Positions 17,169-25,364 of a DNA stretch of 64,000 nt are shown here, piece by piece. The stretch's first letter is position 1. The number at the start of each line of letters is the position of its first letter. Below the pieces are notes generated by a model. It was given only the letters and a program-made list of their open reading frames with translations, was not told the DNA's origin and ran no database searches. The position numbers were made by a program, and so were the translations under genes. The stretch is taken from positions 124,001 to 188,000 of the forward strand of contig NZ_JNWO01000015.1 of NCBI RefSeq assembly GCF_000716435.1, read 5' to 3'. Origin of the DNA: Streptomyces xylophagus. Its GTDB lineage: Bacteria; Actinomycetota; Actinomycetes; Streptomycetales; Streptomycetaceae.

Positions 17169-17822
17169 GTGCGCGTACTCGTCGTCGAGGACGAGCAGCT
17201 GCTCGCCGATGCGGTGGCCACCGGACTGCGCCGGGAGGCCATGGCCGTCGACGTCGTGTACGACGGTGCGGCCGCCCTGGAGCGCATCGGCGTCAACGAC
17301 TACGACGTGGTCGTCCTCGACCGCGACCTCCCGCTCGTGCACGGCGACGACGTCTGCCGCAAGATCGTCGAGCTCGGCATGCCCACACGCGTGCTGATGC
17401 TCACCGCGTCCGGCGACGTCAGCGACCGTGTCGAGGGCCTGGAGATCGGCGCCGACGACTATCTGCCCAAGCCCTTCGCGTTCAGCGAGCTGACGGCACG
17501 CGTGCGTGCCCTCGGCCGGCGAACCAGCGTGCCGCTGCCGCCCGTCCTGGAGCGCGCCGGCATCAAGCTCGACCCGAACCGCCGCGAGGTGTTCCGCGAC
17601 GGCAAGGAAGTCCAGCTCGCCCCCAAGGAGTTCGCCGTCCTGGAGGTCCTGCTGCGCAGCGAGGGCGCCGTCGTCTCCGCGGAACAGCTCCTGGAGAAGG
17701 CGTGGGACGAGAACACGGACCCGTTCACCAACGTCGTGCGGGTGACTGTCATGACGCTGCGCCGCAAGCTCGGTGAGCCGCCGGTCATCGTCACCGTGCC
17801 CGGTTCCGGCTACCGGATCTGA
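17169..17822 (+). CDS. cutR: Response regulator CutR
   Basis: A 217-residue OmpR-family response regulator. The receiver domain has the acidic pair in VVEDEQ, phospho-acceptor Asp51 in VVLDRDLP, and the conserved Lys in LPKPFAF. The C-terminal winged helix contains LAPKEFAVLEVLLRSEG and VRVTVMTLRRKLGEP. Length and neighbouring kinase match Streptomyces CutR. The start is GTG 17169, after gaaggacaagcg. CutRS was named from copper-related work and has more recently been linked to secretion stress and control of HtrA-like proteases. Confidence 0.92.
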   Translation: MRVLVVEDEQLLADAVATGLRREAMAVDVVYDGAAALERIGVNDYDVVVLDRDLPLVHGDDVCRKIVELGMPTRVLMLTASGDVSDRVEGLEIGADDYLPKPFAFSELTARVRALGRRTSVPLPPVLERAGIKLDPNRREVFRDGKEVQLAPKEFAVLEVLLRSEGAVVSAEQLLEKAWDENTDPFTNVVRVTVMTLRRKLGEPPVIVTVPGSGYRI

Positions 17823-17828
17823 TCCCCT

Positions 17829-19061
17829 GTGGCCACGACCCCCGCGCCTCCCCAGGCGCCCCCGAAGCCCACGTGGGACCCCAGAAGGCCCGAACCACCG
17901 TTCCCCTGGCTGCGTCCCACCATCCGCATAAGGCTCACGCTGCTGTACGGCGGCATGTTCCTGATCGCCGGCATCCTGCTGTTGTCGATCATCTACCTGC
18001 TCGCCGCACACGCGCTGAACGTGGGCAGTGATCTTCCCTTCAAGATCCTCGAAGGCTCGGTGAGCAGCAAGACCTGCAACTTCCCGTCCCAGCCTTCGGC
18101 GACGGAGATGAACAGCGCGATGAACGAGTGCGTCAACGAGCAGCGCCAGCATGCTCTGGACGACCTGCTCAGCCGCTCGCTGCTGGCCCTGCTCGGCCTC
18201 GCGATCATCGCCTTCGCCTTCGGGTACGCGATGGCGGGCCGGGTGCTGTCCCCGCTGGGCCGGATCACCCGGACCGCCCGCGCGGTGGCCGGCTCGGACC
18301 TGTCCCGCCGGATCGAGCTGGACGGCCCGGACGACGAACTCAAGGAACTCGCGGACACCTTCGACGAGATGCTGGACCGGCTGCAGCGGGCCTTCACCGC
18401 CCAGCAGCGCTTCGTGGGGAACGCGTCGCACGAGCTGCGCACCCCGCTGGCGATCAACCGCACCCTCCTGGAAGTGCATCTGTCCGACCCCGGGGCCCCC
18501 ATCGAGCTCCAGCAGCTCGGCAAGACGCTGCTGGCCACCAACGAGCGCAGCGAGCAGCTCGTCGAAGGCCTGCTGCTGCTCGCCCGCAGCGACAACCAGA
18601 TCGTCGAGCGCAAGCCCGTGGACCTCGCCGAGGTCGCCGAGCAGGCCGTCGACCAGGTGCACGCGGAGGCGGCCGCCAAGGGCGTGGTCATCCGCGGCGA
18701 CCGGAAGCCCTCCGTCGTCCAGGGCAACGGCGTGCTCCTGGAGCGGATCGCTCTGAACCTGGTGCAGAACGCGGTGCGGTACAACGTGCCGGAGGACGGC
18801 TGGGTCGAGGTCACCACCGAGGTCCAGCACGGCCAAGCGGTGCTGGTCGTCTCGAACACGGGTCCGGTGGTCCCGGCGTACGAGATCGACAACCTCTTCG
18901 AGCCCTTCAGACGGCTGCGTACGGAGCGAACGGGGAGCGACAAGGGTGTGGGCCTCGGTCTGTCCATCGCGCGGTCCGTGGCGCGCGCACACGGTGGCCA
19001 TATCGCGGCCCAGCCACGCGAGGGGGGTGGACTCGTGATGCGAGTCACCCTGCCCATCTGA
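17829..19061 (+). CDS. cutS: Sensor histidine kinase CutS
   Basis: A 410-residue membrane histidine kinase. It has a short proline-rich cytoplasmic N terminus, a first membrane helix at about residues 37-62, an extracytoplasmic sensor loop of about 55 residues with exactly two cysteines (KTCNFP and NECVNE), a second helix, HAMP, then HisKA with His201 in NASHELRTPLA, and an HATPase domain with NLVQNAVRYN and GVGLGLSIA. The cysteine pair is the feature described for CutS disulfide/secretion-stress sensing. It starts at GTG 17829, six bases after cutR. Confidence 0.92.
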   Translation: MATTPAPPQAPPKPTWDPRRPEPPFPWLRPTIRIRLTLLYGGMFLIAGILLLSIIYLLAAHALNVGSDLPFKILEGSVSSKTCNFPSQPSATEMNSAMNECVNEQRQHALDDLLSRSLLALLGLAIIAFAFGYAMAGRVLSPLGRITRTARAVAGSDLSRRIELDGPDDELKELADTFDEMLDRLQRAFTAQQRFVGNASHELRTPLAINRTLLEVHLSDPGAPIELQQLGKTLLATNERSEQLVEGLLLLARSDNQIVERKPVDLAEVAEQAVDQVHAEAAAKGVVIRGDRKPSVVQGNGVLLERIALNLVQNAVRYNVPEDGWVEVTTEVQHGQAVLVVSNTGPVVPAYEIDNLFEPFRRLRTERTGSDKGVGLGLSIARSVARAHGGHIAAQPREGGGLVMRVTLPI

Positions 19062-19133
19062 GATCATGTCGCCGACACACGAGGATGTTCGCTTTGCGCG
19101 GAATTTTCTGGCCGCTTCTTCGGCACCCTCGTG

Positions 19134-19147
19134 TGTGATCGATCACA
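19134..19147. promoter_or_regulatory. Perfect palindrome TGTGATCGATCACA
   Basis: A 14-bp palindrome resembling a CRP/FNR-type half-site pair, but with a 4-base rather than 6-base centre between TGTGA and TCACA. It lies 73 bases after the cutS stop. The binding protein is unknown. Confidence 0.45.
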
Positions 19148-19272
19148 AGCGCGATTTTCAGGCCATCTACTCTCCGTGATCATGCACCCTGTCGGAAAGC
19201 CGGGAAAATCCGGGTTTTCGGGGGTCTTGATCACGGGAAGTACACGATGAGGTGCCTTTGAAGAGCGGCATT

Positions 19273-19290
19273 GGGACCGTGTACGGTCCC
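19273..19290. promoter_or_regulatory. Inverted repeat gggaccgt-gt-acggtccc
   Basis: An 8-bp perfect inverted repeat with a 2-base centre, 165 bases upstream of the DUF4193 start. The tiny loop favours an operator over a terminator. Confidence 0.4.
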
Positions 19291-19454
19291 CTTCGCCATC
19301 CAAGCCGATCACTCTTGAGGGGTCCGGTTGGGTGTCGATTGAGTAACAGACCTTGATGTGAGGCAAAATCTCCGCCTCAGGTCGGGCACAAGTCCGGCCT
19401 CTCACGCGTTACGTGCGCTGGAGACACCGCAGACACCCAGAGGGGGAGAGCGAC

Positions 19455-19751
19455 ATGGCAACGGATTACGACACCCCGCGCAAGACCGACGACGACGTCG
19501 ACTCGGACAGCCTTGAAGAACTCAAGGCCCGTAGGAACGACAAGTCGACTTCCGCAGTGGACGTCGACGAATTCGAGGCCGCCGAAGGCCTCGAGCTGCC
19601 CGGAGCGGACCTCTCGAACGAAGAGCTGGCCGTCCGGGTGCTGCCCAAGCAGCAGGACGAGTTCACTTGCATGAGCTGCTTCCTGGTGCACCACCGCAGC
19701 CAGCTGGCCCGCGAGAAGAACGGCCAGCCGATCTGCCGCGACTGCGACTGA
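19455..19751 (+). CDS. DUF4193 family zinc-ribbon protein
   Basis: A 98-residue, very acidic protein conserved across Actinobacteria. The C-terminal third holds two CxxC pairs, FTCMSCFLVHHR and PICRDCD, expected to bind one zinc ion. The N-terminal part is Asp/Glu-rich with LEELKARRNDKS. The ATG at 19455 follows agggggagagcg. The function is not established; family members are often highly expressed and resemble a small RNA-polymerase- or nucleic-acid-associated protein, which is only a guess. Confidence 0.9.
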   Translation: MATDYDTPRKTDDDVDSDSLEELKARRNDKSTSAVDVDEFEAAEGLELPGADLSNEELAVRVLPKQQDEFTCMSCFLVHHRSQLAREKNGQPICRDCD

Positions 19752-19764
19752 GGAGGGGTCGGCC

Positions 19765-20682
19765 GTGACTGGCTCGACCCCACCCTGGAAGCGCCGCTCC
19801 CTCAAGCCGGGAGCGGACGAAGGGCCGACAGACGGTCCTCATGGCGCGCGTGACGACGAGCGGGGCTCATCCGAAACTGGATCAGCCTCGCTCGAACCGG
19901 CGGCCGACCGGGCTGACCTCCTGGTGCCCGCCGACGTTCCCGCAGCCGCCCCCGTCGCCAAACGACGGGTGGCGGTGATCCGGGACAAGGCCAGGGAAGG
20001 CGTCCGTAAGGGCGGCAGCCGGGCCAAGGCAGGCCTGGCGTACCTCGCCGACCGCATCATCGACATCGCCCCGCGGATCCCCGTACGGGACCTCGAGGCG
20101 CTTCGGAGGCAGTTCCCGGGCCTCGACCCCGAGCAGCTCGCCGACAAACTGGTGGCGGGCGCGGCGAACGCGACGTCGACGGTCGGCGCCGGAATCGGCG
20201 CCGCGGCGATGCTGCCGGTGCCGCCCGCGATGCCCACCGAACTGGCCGCCGAGATCACCGGCGTCGCCGCGATCGAGCTGAAGCTGATCGCCGAGCTCTA
20301 CGAGGTCTACGGCGTCCGTCCGCCCGGCGACCTCCGGCAGCGCAGCACCGCGTATCTGAACTCCTGGTCCGGAGAACGCGGCATCGACGTGACCAAGCCG
20401 TCGACCATGAGCACGGCGCTGAACGGCCACATGAAGCGCGAGCTGCGCCAACAGATCATGAAACGCATGGTCCGCGACCTGCCGAACCTGATGCCCTTCA
20501 TGGTCGGCGCCGCCGTCGGAGCGGTCATGAACCGCCGGGACACCAAGAAGCTCGCCGAACGCATCCGCAAGGACCTGCGCAAGGCCCAGGTGTCCTGGGA
20601 CGCGCTGCCCGCACTCCCGCCCCTGGAGGCTCCGCCCGACCCGCTCAGGATGGGCGAGATCCCCAAGGAACTCGGTCGCTAG
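19765..20682 (+). CDS. Conserved protein of unknown function
   Basis: A 305-residue protein starting at GTG 19765, 13 bases after the DUF4193 stop, so likely in the same operon. The first 70 residues are polar and low complexity; the middle (DRIIDIAPRIPVRDLEALRR onward) is helical. A hydrophobic, glycine/alanine-rich stretch (GAGIGAAAMLPVPPAMPTEL) and a second one (LMPFMVGAAVGAVMNRR) near residue 240 suggest membrane contact. No catalytic motif is recognised. The overall pattern recalls EcsC-like membrane-associated proteins, but this is weak. Confidence 0.7.
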   Translation: MTGSTPPWKRRSLKPGADEGPTDGPHGARDDERGSSETGSASLEPAADRADLLVPADVPAAAPVAKRRVAVIRDKAREGVRKGGSRAKAGLAYLADRIIDIAPRIPVRDLEALRRQFPGLDPEQLADKLVAGAANATSTVGAGIGAAAMLPVPPAMPTELAAEITGVAAIELKLIAELYEVYGVRPPGDLRQRSTAYLNSWSGERGIDVTKPSTMSTALNGHMKRELRQQIMKRMVRDLPNLMPFMVGAAVGAVMNRRDTKKLAERIRKDLRKAQVSWDALPALPPLEAPPDPLRMGEIPKELGR

Positions 20683-20696
20683 GAGACGGGTCCTAG
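20679..20696. terminator. Small inverted repeat spanning both convergent stop codons
   Basis: CTAGGA (20679-20684) and TCCTAG (20691-20696) each contain the TAG stop of one of the two convergent genes. The stem is only 6 bp, so termination is uncertain. Confidence 0.3.
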
Positions 20697-21154
20697 ACCC
20701 CGGCCCGTGCCGCCTTCAGCGCCTCCGCCAGCCGCTCCGGCTCGCGCGTCGACAGGTACAGATACGGCGTCGGGTCGTCCGGGTCGGTGACCTCGACGCG
20801 CAGTGCCGTGGGGATGTACGAGCGCAGCAGCAGGAAGGCGCGGGTGTCGGCCTTGTAGGTGCGCCAGGCGCGCGCCTCCTCCGGGTCCAGGATCTCCGCC
20901 TCGCCCAGGGCCGCCACCGGGACCTTCGCCTCGCCGGCGATCAGCTGGTCGCCCACGATCCGGATGCGGAGCGAGCCGTAGGAGCTGGCCATGACGGACG
21001 CGGCCGCCGTGCCGCCGACCAGGCCGCCGAGCATCGGCAGGGTGCCGAAGGGCAGCATGATCAGGGCGAAGGAGACGCCCACCAGGAACGAGATGAACCA
21101 CCACGAACGGGGTGCGGTGAGGCGCTCGTCGTAGGGGGAGGCGGAAAGCTGCAT
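20693..21154 (-). CDS. DUF3093 family membrane protein
   Basis: A 153-residue protein with two adjacent hydrophobic segments (WWFISFLVGVSFALIMLPFG and the following GLVGGTAAASVMAS) and a cytosolic-looking C-terminal domain with LRIRIVGDQLIAGEAKVPVA and YLYLSTREPERLAEAL. This matches the actinobacterial DUF3093 family, of unknown function, which is habitually encoded beside dut. It is divergent from the thioesterase gene and convergent with the gene at 19765. Confidence 0.85.
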   Translation of the reverse strand: MQLSASPYDERLTAPRSWWFISFLVGVSFALIMLPFGTLPMLGGLVGGTAAASVMASSYGSLRIRIVGDQLIAGEAKVPVAALGEAEILDPEEARAWRTYKADTRAFLLLRSYIPTALRVEVTDPDDPTPYLYLSTREPERLAEALKAARAGV

Positions 21155-21266
21155 GGAGCCAAGCTTGGCACGGTGTCGGGAACGTACCGGGACCAGGGGG
21201 GCCAGCGCGCAGCGCTGTCAGGCAGGGTGGCGGTGGGTGACGGGCGGGCGGGTAAGGTCTGCGCCT

Positions 21267-21851
21267 GTGAGTGGTACTTCTCCAGCTCTTAAGCCTCCGT
21301 CCGACGCCGTGAAACCGGTGCGGCACCCTGACGCGCCCGCGCCGGGTGAGCTGCTCGGTGCGCACTACGAACAGTGTTTCGGGTGTGGCGGCGACCAGCC
21401 GCACGGGCTGCATCTGGAGGCGCGGGCCGGTGAGGGCGTGACGATCACCGCCGAGTTCACCGTGCGGGCCGCCCACCAGGGTGCCCCGGGCCTCGCGCAC
21501 GGCGGTGTGCTCGCCAGCGCGCTGGACGAGACCCTCGGTTCGCTGAACTGGCTGCTGCGGACGATCGCGGTGACCGGGCGCCTGGAGACCGACTTCGTCC
21601 GGCCCGTGCCCGTGGACACCGTGCTGTACCTGCAGGCCGAGGTGACGGCCGTGGCCGGTCGGAAGATCTACTCGACCGCCATCGGACGCATCGGCGCTCC
21701 CGACGGGCCCGTGGCGGTGCGTGCGGACGCCCTGTTCATCGAGGTGAAGGTCGACCACTTCATCGACAACGGCCGCCCGCAGGAGATCCGGGCCGCCATG
21801 GACGACCCGGACCAGGTCCGGCGTACCCGTGCCTTCGAGGTGAACCCGTGA
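21267..21851 (+). CDS. PaaI-type hotdog thioesterase
   Basis: A 194-residue protein. The hotdog-fold signature is clear: FGCGGDQPHGLHLE, then GLAHGGVLASALDETLG and the strand VTGRLETDFVRPVPVDTVL. Family members hydrolyse acyl-CoA thioesters; the substrate is unknown. The frame is open from 21153, but GTG 21267 has an AAGG upstream and gives the usual length. It ends in GTGA shared with the dut start, a 4-base overlap indicating co-translation. Confidence 0.85.
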   Translation: MSGTSPALKPPSDAVKPVRHPDAPAPGELLGAHYEQCFGCGGDQPHGLHLEARAGEGVTITAEFTVRAAHQGAPGLAHGGVLASALDETLGSLNWLLRTIAVTGRLETDFVRPVPVDTVLYLQAEVTAVAGRKIYSTAIGRIGAPDGPVAVRADALFIEVKVDHFIDNGRPQEIRAAMDDPDQVRRTRAFEVNP

Positions 21852-22372
21852 GCCGTGAACCCCGTCAAGAGCTCGGTGTGCTGATCCGGCGCGTCGACCC
21901 CGACGTACCGCTTCCGTCGTACGAGCACCCCGGTGACGCGGGAGCCGATCTGCGGACCACCGAGAGCCGGGAACTGAAGCCGGGTGAACGGGCCGTACTG
22001 CCCACGGGGGTGTCTGTCGCTCTCCCGGAGGGGTACGCGGCCTTCGTGCACCCTCGTTCGGGGCTCGCCGCCCGGTGCGGTGTCGCCCTCGTGAATGCCC
22101 CGGGGACGGTTGATGCCGGGTACCGTGGGGAGATCAAGGTGATCGTGGTGAATCTCGACCCGTACGAGTCGGTACGGTTCGAGCGCTTCGACCGGATCGC
22201 CCAGCTGGTCGTCCAGCAGGTCGAGAGGGTCCGCTTCCAGGAGGTCGCGGAGCTTCCCGACTCGGCGCGGGCCGAGGGGGGCTTCGGGTCCACCGGCGGT
22301 CACGCCGCCGTGGGCGGCACAACGGGTGGGAATCGATACGCTTCGGTCGTATCCGACCGGGAAGGACAGTGA
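21848..22372 (+). CDS. dut: Deoxyuridine 5'-triphosphate nucleotidohydrolase
   Basis: A 174-residue trimeric dUTPase, converting dUTP to dUMP and keeping uracil out of DNA. The five motifs are visible: HPGDAGADLR, HPRSGLAARCG, GTVDAGYRGEIKV, FDRIAQLVVQ and the C-terminal GGFGSTGGHA arm that closes over the active site. The last 15 residues after the arm are an extra tail. Translation starts at a GTG overlapping the thioesterase stop. Confidence 0.95.
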   Translation: MSREPRQELGVLIRRVDPDVPLPSYEHPGDAGADLRTTESRELKPGERAVLPTGVSVALPEGYAAFVHPRSGLAARCGVALVNAPGTVDAGYRGEIKVIVVNLDPYESVRFERFDRIAQLVVQQVERVRFQEVAELPDSARAEGGFGSTGGHAAVGGTTGGNRYASVVSDREGQ

Positions 22373-22373
22373 C

Positions 22374-23132
22374 GTGTTCGGACGTCGCAAGAAGGGCACT
22401 GCCGCCGAGGACGCGGCGAGCGAGGCCGAGCAGGTCGTCGACGACGTCGACACTGAGGCGGACGAAGCCGCGGTCGAGCGCGTGAAGCTCGAGCCGGAGC
22501 CACGCCCCGACGGACCCTGGGACGACTCGGAGATCGGCGACCCCGCCGAGGGCCGGGTGGACCTGGGCGGTCTGTTCGTGCCGGGAGTCGACGGCATGGA
22601 GCTGCGGGTCGAGGTCGCGGGTGACGCGATCGTCGCCGCCACCGTGGTCCTCAAGGACAGTGCCATCCAGTTGCAGGCCTTCGCCGCCCCCAAGCGCGAG
22701 GGCATCTGGGGTGAGGTCCGCGAGGAGATCGCCAGCGGCATCACCCAGCAGGGCGGAATCGTCGACGAGGTCGAGGGCCCGCTGGGCTGGGAGCTGCGCG
22801 CGCAGGTCCCGGTGCAGCTGCCGGACGGCACGGGCGGTTTCCAGGTGGTGCGGTTCGTCGGTGTGGACGGTTCGCGCTGGTTCCTGCGCGGGGTGATCTC
22901 CGGGCAGGGCGCGGTGCAGCCGCAGGCGGCCGGTCTGCTCGAACAGATCTTCCGGGACACGGTCGTTGTGCGCGGCGAGGGCCCGATGGCGCCCCGCGAC
23001 CCGATCGTCCTGAAGCTGCCGAACGACGCCCAGATGGTTCCCGAGGGCGTCCAGCAGGAGGAGGCGGGTTCCCGCTTCTCCGGCGGCATGGGCCAGTTGC
23101 AGCGCGGACCGGAGATCACCGAGGTCCGCTAG
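22374..23132 (+). CDS. DUF3710 family protein
   Basis: A 252-residue actinobacterial protein of unknown function. It starts at GTG 22374 with FGRRKKGTAAEDA, has an acidic low-complexity segment to about residue 45, then a conserved core with GPWDDSEIGDP, VDLGGLFVPG and GPMAPRDPIVLKLP. It follows dut by one base and is preceded by aaggacagtg, so it belongs to the same transcript. This dut-DUF3710 pairing is standard in Streptomyces. Confidence 0.88.
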   Translation: MFGRRKKGTAAEDAASEAEQVVDDVDTEADEAAVERVKLEPEPRPDGPWDDSEIGDPAEGRVDLGGLFVPGVDGMELRVEVAGDAIVAATVVLKDSAIQLQAFAAPKREGIWGEVREEIASGITQQGGIVDEVEGPLGWELRAQVPVQLPDGTGGFQVVRFVGVDGSRWFLRGVISGQGAVQPQAAGLLEQIFRDTVVVRGEGPMAPRDPIVLKLPNDAQMVPEGVQQEEAGSRFSGGMGQLQRGPEITEVR

Positions 23133-23151
23133 CCGGAACAGACAGACACGA

Positions 23152-23183
23152 AAGGGTCGTACCCCTCCCGGGGTGCGGCCCTT
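23152..23183 (+). terminator. Terminator of the dut/DUF3710 operon
   Basis: Arms 23152-23165 and 23170-23183 pair over 14 positions with two mismatches (one can wobble) around a 4-base loop, just after the DUF3710 stop. Confidence 0.65.
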
Positions 23184-23199
23184 CGTCGTGCGCGCACTC

Positions 23200-23228
23200 T
23201 TGACGGCTTATTGGTCTGTACCTATGGT
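23200..23228 (+). promoter_or_regulatory. Sigma70-like promoter of the alginate lyase-like gene
   Basis: TTGACG (23200-23205) and TATGGT (23223-23228) separated by exactly 17 bases, about 60 bases upstream of the start. This is one of the best housekeeping-type promoters in the window. Confidence 0.6.
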
Positions 23229-23289
23229 CTCGGCTCAACGCCCATGTTCATCAGGGTGCTCTTTGTTCATATACGAGAACGGAGTCACC

Positions 23290-24465
23290 GTGCGTCGCGC
23301 TGCCCTGCTCTCCGTCGTCACCGCACTGGTCCTGGGCTTCTTCGCCCAGCCCGGCACCGCCGCCCAGGCGGCCCCCGCCACCTTCGTCCACCCCGGAGTC
23401 GACGTCTCCCGGAGTCAGTTGGACTTCGCCCGCACCGAGGTCCTCGCCGGCGCCCAGCCCTGGAAGGGCGCCTACGACCAGATGATGGCCAGCTCCTACG
23501 CCAGTCTGAGCCGGACCCCGAAGCCCAGAGCCGTCGTCGAGTGCGGCTCGTACTCCAACCCCAACTACGGCTGCACCGACGAGCGCGAGGACGCGATAGC
23601 GGCCTACACGGACGCGCTCGCCTGGTACATCACCAAGGACGCTCGCTACGCCCAGAAGGCCATCGAGATCATGGACGCCTGGTCGGCCACGATCACCAGC
23701 CACACCAACAGCAACGCGCCCCTGCAGACCGGCTGGGCCGGCTCCTCCTGGCCCAAGGCCGCCGAGATCATCAAGTACACGTACACCGGGACGTGGACCA
23801 ACTCGGCCCGCTTCGCGACCATGCTGCGCAACGTGTACCTGCCCGAGATCATCAACGGCTCCAATTCCAACGGGAACTGGGAACTGTCGATGATGGACGC
23901 CGCCGTCGGCATCTCCGTCTTCCTCGAGGACAAGACGTCGTACGACAAGGCCATGGCGATCTTCCGGACGCGCACGGCCGCGTACATCTACCTCGCCTCG
24001 GACGGTTCCGTACCGAAGACCGTGCCGAGCCAGAACCTCAACACCACGGCGAAGATCGTCAGTTACTGGCAGGGCCAGTCGACCTTCGTCACCGGGCTCA
24101 CCCAGGAGACGTGCCGAGACTTCACGCACACCGGGTACGGCCTCTCCGCGATCTCGCACGTCGCCGAGACCAGCCGCATCCAGGGCACCGACCTGTACGG
24201 CACCGACGTCGGCGAGCGGCTGCGTCAGGCGCTCGGCTTCCAGTCCAAGTACCAGCTGGGGGAGGCCGTACCGAGCTGGCTGTGCGGCGGGTCGCTGACC
24301 CTCGGCCTCGGACCGGTCACCGAGGTCGGCTACAACGCCCTGCACAACCGTCTGGGCATCGCCATGACCAACACCCAGACGCTCACCCTCAACAACCGCC
24401 CGGCCGGCAGCAACAACCTCTTCGTGGCCTGGGAGACCCTCACGCACGGCGACAACCCCAACTGA
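23290..24465 (+). CDS. Secreted alginate lyase family protein
   Basis: A 391-residue secreted enzyme. The start is GTG 23290, followed by RRAALLSVVTALVLGFFAQP and an Ala-rich cleavage region, a clear signal peptide. The body is an alpha/alpha-barrel alginate-lyase-type domain, with SSWPKAAEIIKYTYTG, NSNGNWELSMMDAAVGISVF and THTGYGLSAISHVAETSRIQG. The family cleaves uronate polysaccharides by beta-elimination, but many Streptomyces members are untested. It sits alone between the dut operon and an orphan ABC ATPase and has its own promoter. Confidence 0.8.
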   Translation: MRRAALLSVVTALVLGFFAQPGTAAQAAPATFVHPGVDVSRSQLDFARTEVLAGAQPWKGAYDQMMASSYASLSRTPKPRAVVECGSYSNPNYGCTDEREDAIAAYTDALAWYITKDARYAQKAIEIMDAWSATITSHTNSNAPLQTGWAGSSWPKAAEIIKYTYTGTWTNSARFATMLRNVYLPEIINGSNSNGNWELSMMDAAVGISVFLEDKTSYDKAMAIFRTRTAAYIYLASDGSVPKTVPSQNLNTTAKIVSYWQGQSTFVTGLTQETCRDFTHTGYGLSAISHVAETSRIQGTDLYGTDVGERLRQALGFQSKYQLGEAVPSWLCGGSLTLGLGPVTEVGYNALHNRLGIAMTNTQTLTLNNRPAGSNNLFVAWETLTHGDNPN

Positions 24466-24536
24466 ACCGTTGTCCGACCGGGCGCCCGGTGGCGATACTG
24501 GCGCCCGGTCCACGGGGGACCCGGGGAGGGGCACAG

Positions 24537-25229
24537 ATGAGCCAGGTCGCGACCGACACCATGGTCCGAGTCGAGAACGTCCACAGGTCCTACGGCCACG
24601 GAGCCGCCGCCGTGCACGCGCTGCGAGGGGTCTCCTTCGAGGTGGCACGCGGGGAACTGGTCGCCCTCAAGGGGCGCTCCGGGTCCGGGAAGACCACCCT
24701 CCTGAACATCGTCGGCGGTCTCGACGTGCCGGACGGGGGCCGGGTCACCGTGGCCGGGCAGGAGCTCGCCGGACTCGGCGAGACCGGGCTGCTCGAACTG
24801 CGCCGGGACCGGATCGGGTTCGTCTTCCAGTCCTTCGGGCTCATCCCGATCCTCACCGCCGCCGAAAACGTCGGCGTGCCCCTGCGGCTGCGCCGGGCCG
24901 ACCCGCGCGAGCGCGAGGAACGCGTCGCGCTGCTGCTCTCCCTCGTCGGCCTCGCCGACCACACGGCACAGCGCCCCGGCGAACTCTCCGGCGGCCAGCA
25001 GCAACGGGTCGCCATCGCCCGCGCCCTCGCCAACAACCCCGCCCTCCTCGTCGCCGACGAGCCGACCGGCCAGCTCGACGCGGAGACCGGCCTCGCCGTC
25101 ATGGAACTCCTGCGGGCCGTCGTCCGCAGCGAGAACGTCACCGCCCTGGTCGCCACCCACGACACGACCCTCCTCGACCTGGCCGACCGGGTGCTGGAGC
25201 TGAGCGACGGGGAGATCGTCGAGCACTGA
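24537..25229 (+). CDS. ABC transporter ATP-binding protein, MacB/LolD type, orphan
   Basis: A 230-residue ATPase. Walker A is GRSGSGKTT, the Q-loop is FVFQSFGLIP, the signature is ELSGGQQQRVAIARAL, Walker B is LLVADEPTG and the switch histidine is in VATHD. The LTAAENV and GLDVPDGG segments place it with lipoprotein-release/MacB-type systems that act with FtsX-like permeases. No permease is encoded next to it: upstream is the lyase gene and downstream kdpD. It starts at ATG 24537 after gggaggggcac. Confidence 0.88.
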   Translation: MSQVATDTMVRVENVHRSYGHGAAAVHALRGVSFEVARGELVALKGRSGSGKTTLLNIVGGLDVPDGGRVTVAGQELAGLGETGLLELRRDRIGFVFQSFGLIPILTAAENVGVPLRLRRADPREREERVALLLSLVGLADHTAQRPGELSGGQQQRVAIARALANNPALLVADEPTGQLDAETGLAVMELLRAVVRSENVTALVATHDTTLLDLADRVLELSDGEIVEH

Positions 25230-25364
25230 GGACACGACGGTGCCGTAGCGGCATCAGGGTTGTGTCAAAGACGACCCCGGCCACCCTCACCACCCCATTT
25301 GTCGGACTTATTGGCCGTAAAGTCGACGCTGCGTGCACAGCTGTGACGGGAAGACAATGGGGCC

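Larger units (their letters stand above)
19062..19454. other. Intergenic region cutS to DUF4193 gene, 393 bp
   Basis: No gene is supported here. The region has noticeably more A/T than its surroundings and holds two perfect palindromes (19134-19147 and 19273-19290), so it is probably a regulatory region for the DUF4193 gene. Confidence 0.5.

Noticed and set aside
19134..19147. Canonical CRP site
   Set aside because: The spacing between TGTGA and TCACA is 4, not 6 bases, so it is reported only as an unassigned palindrome.
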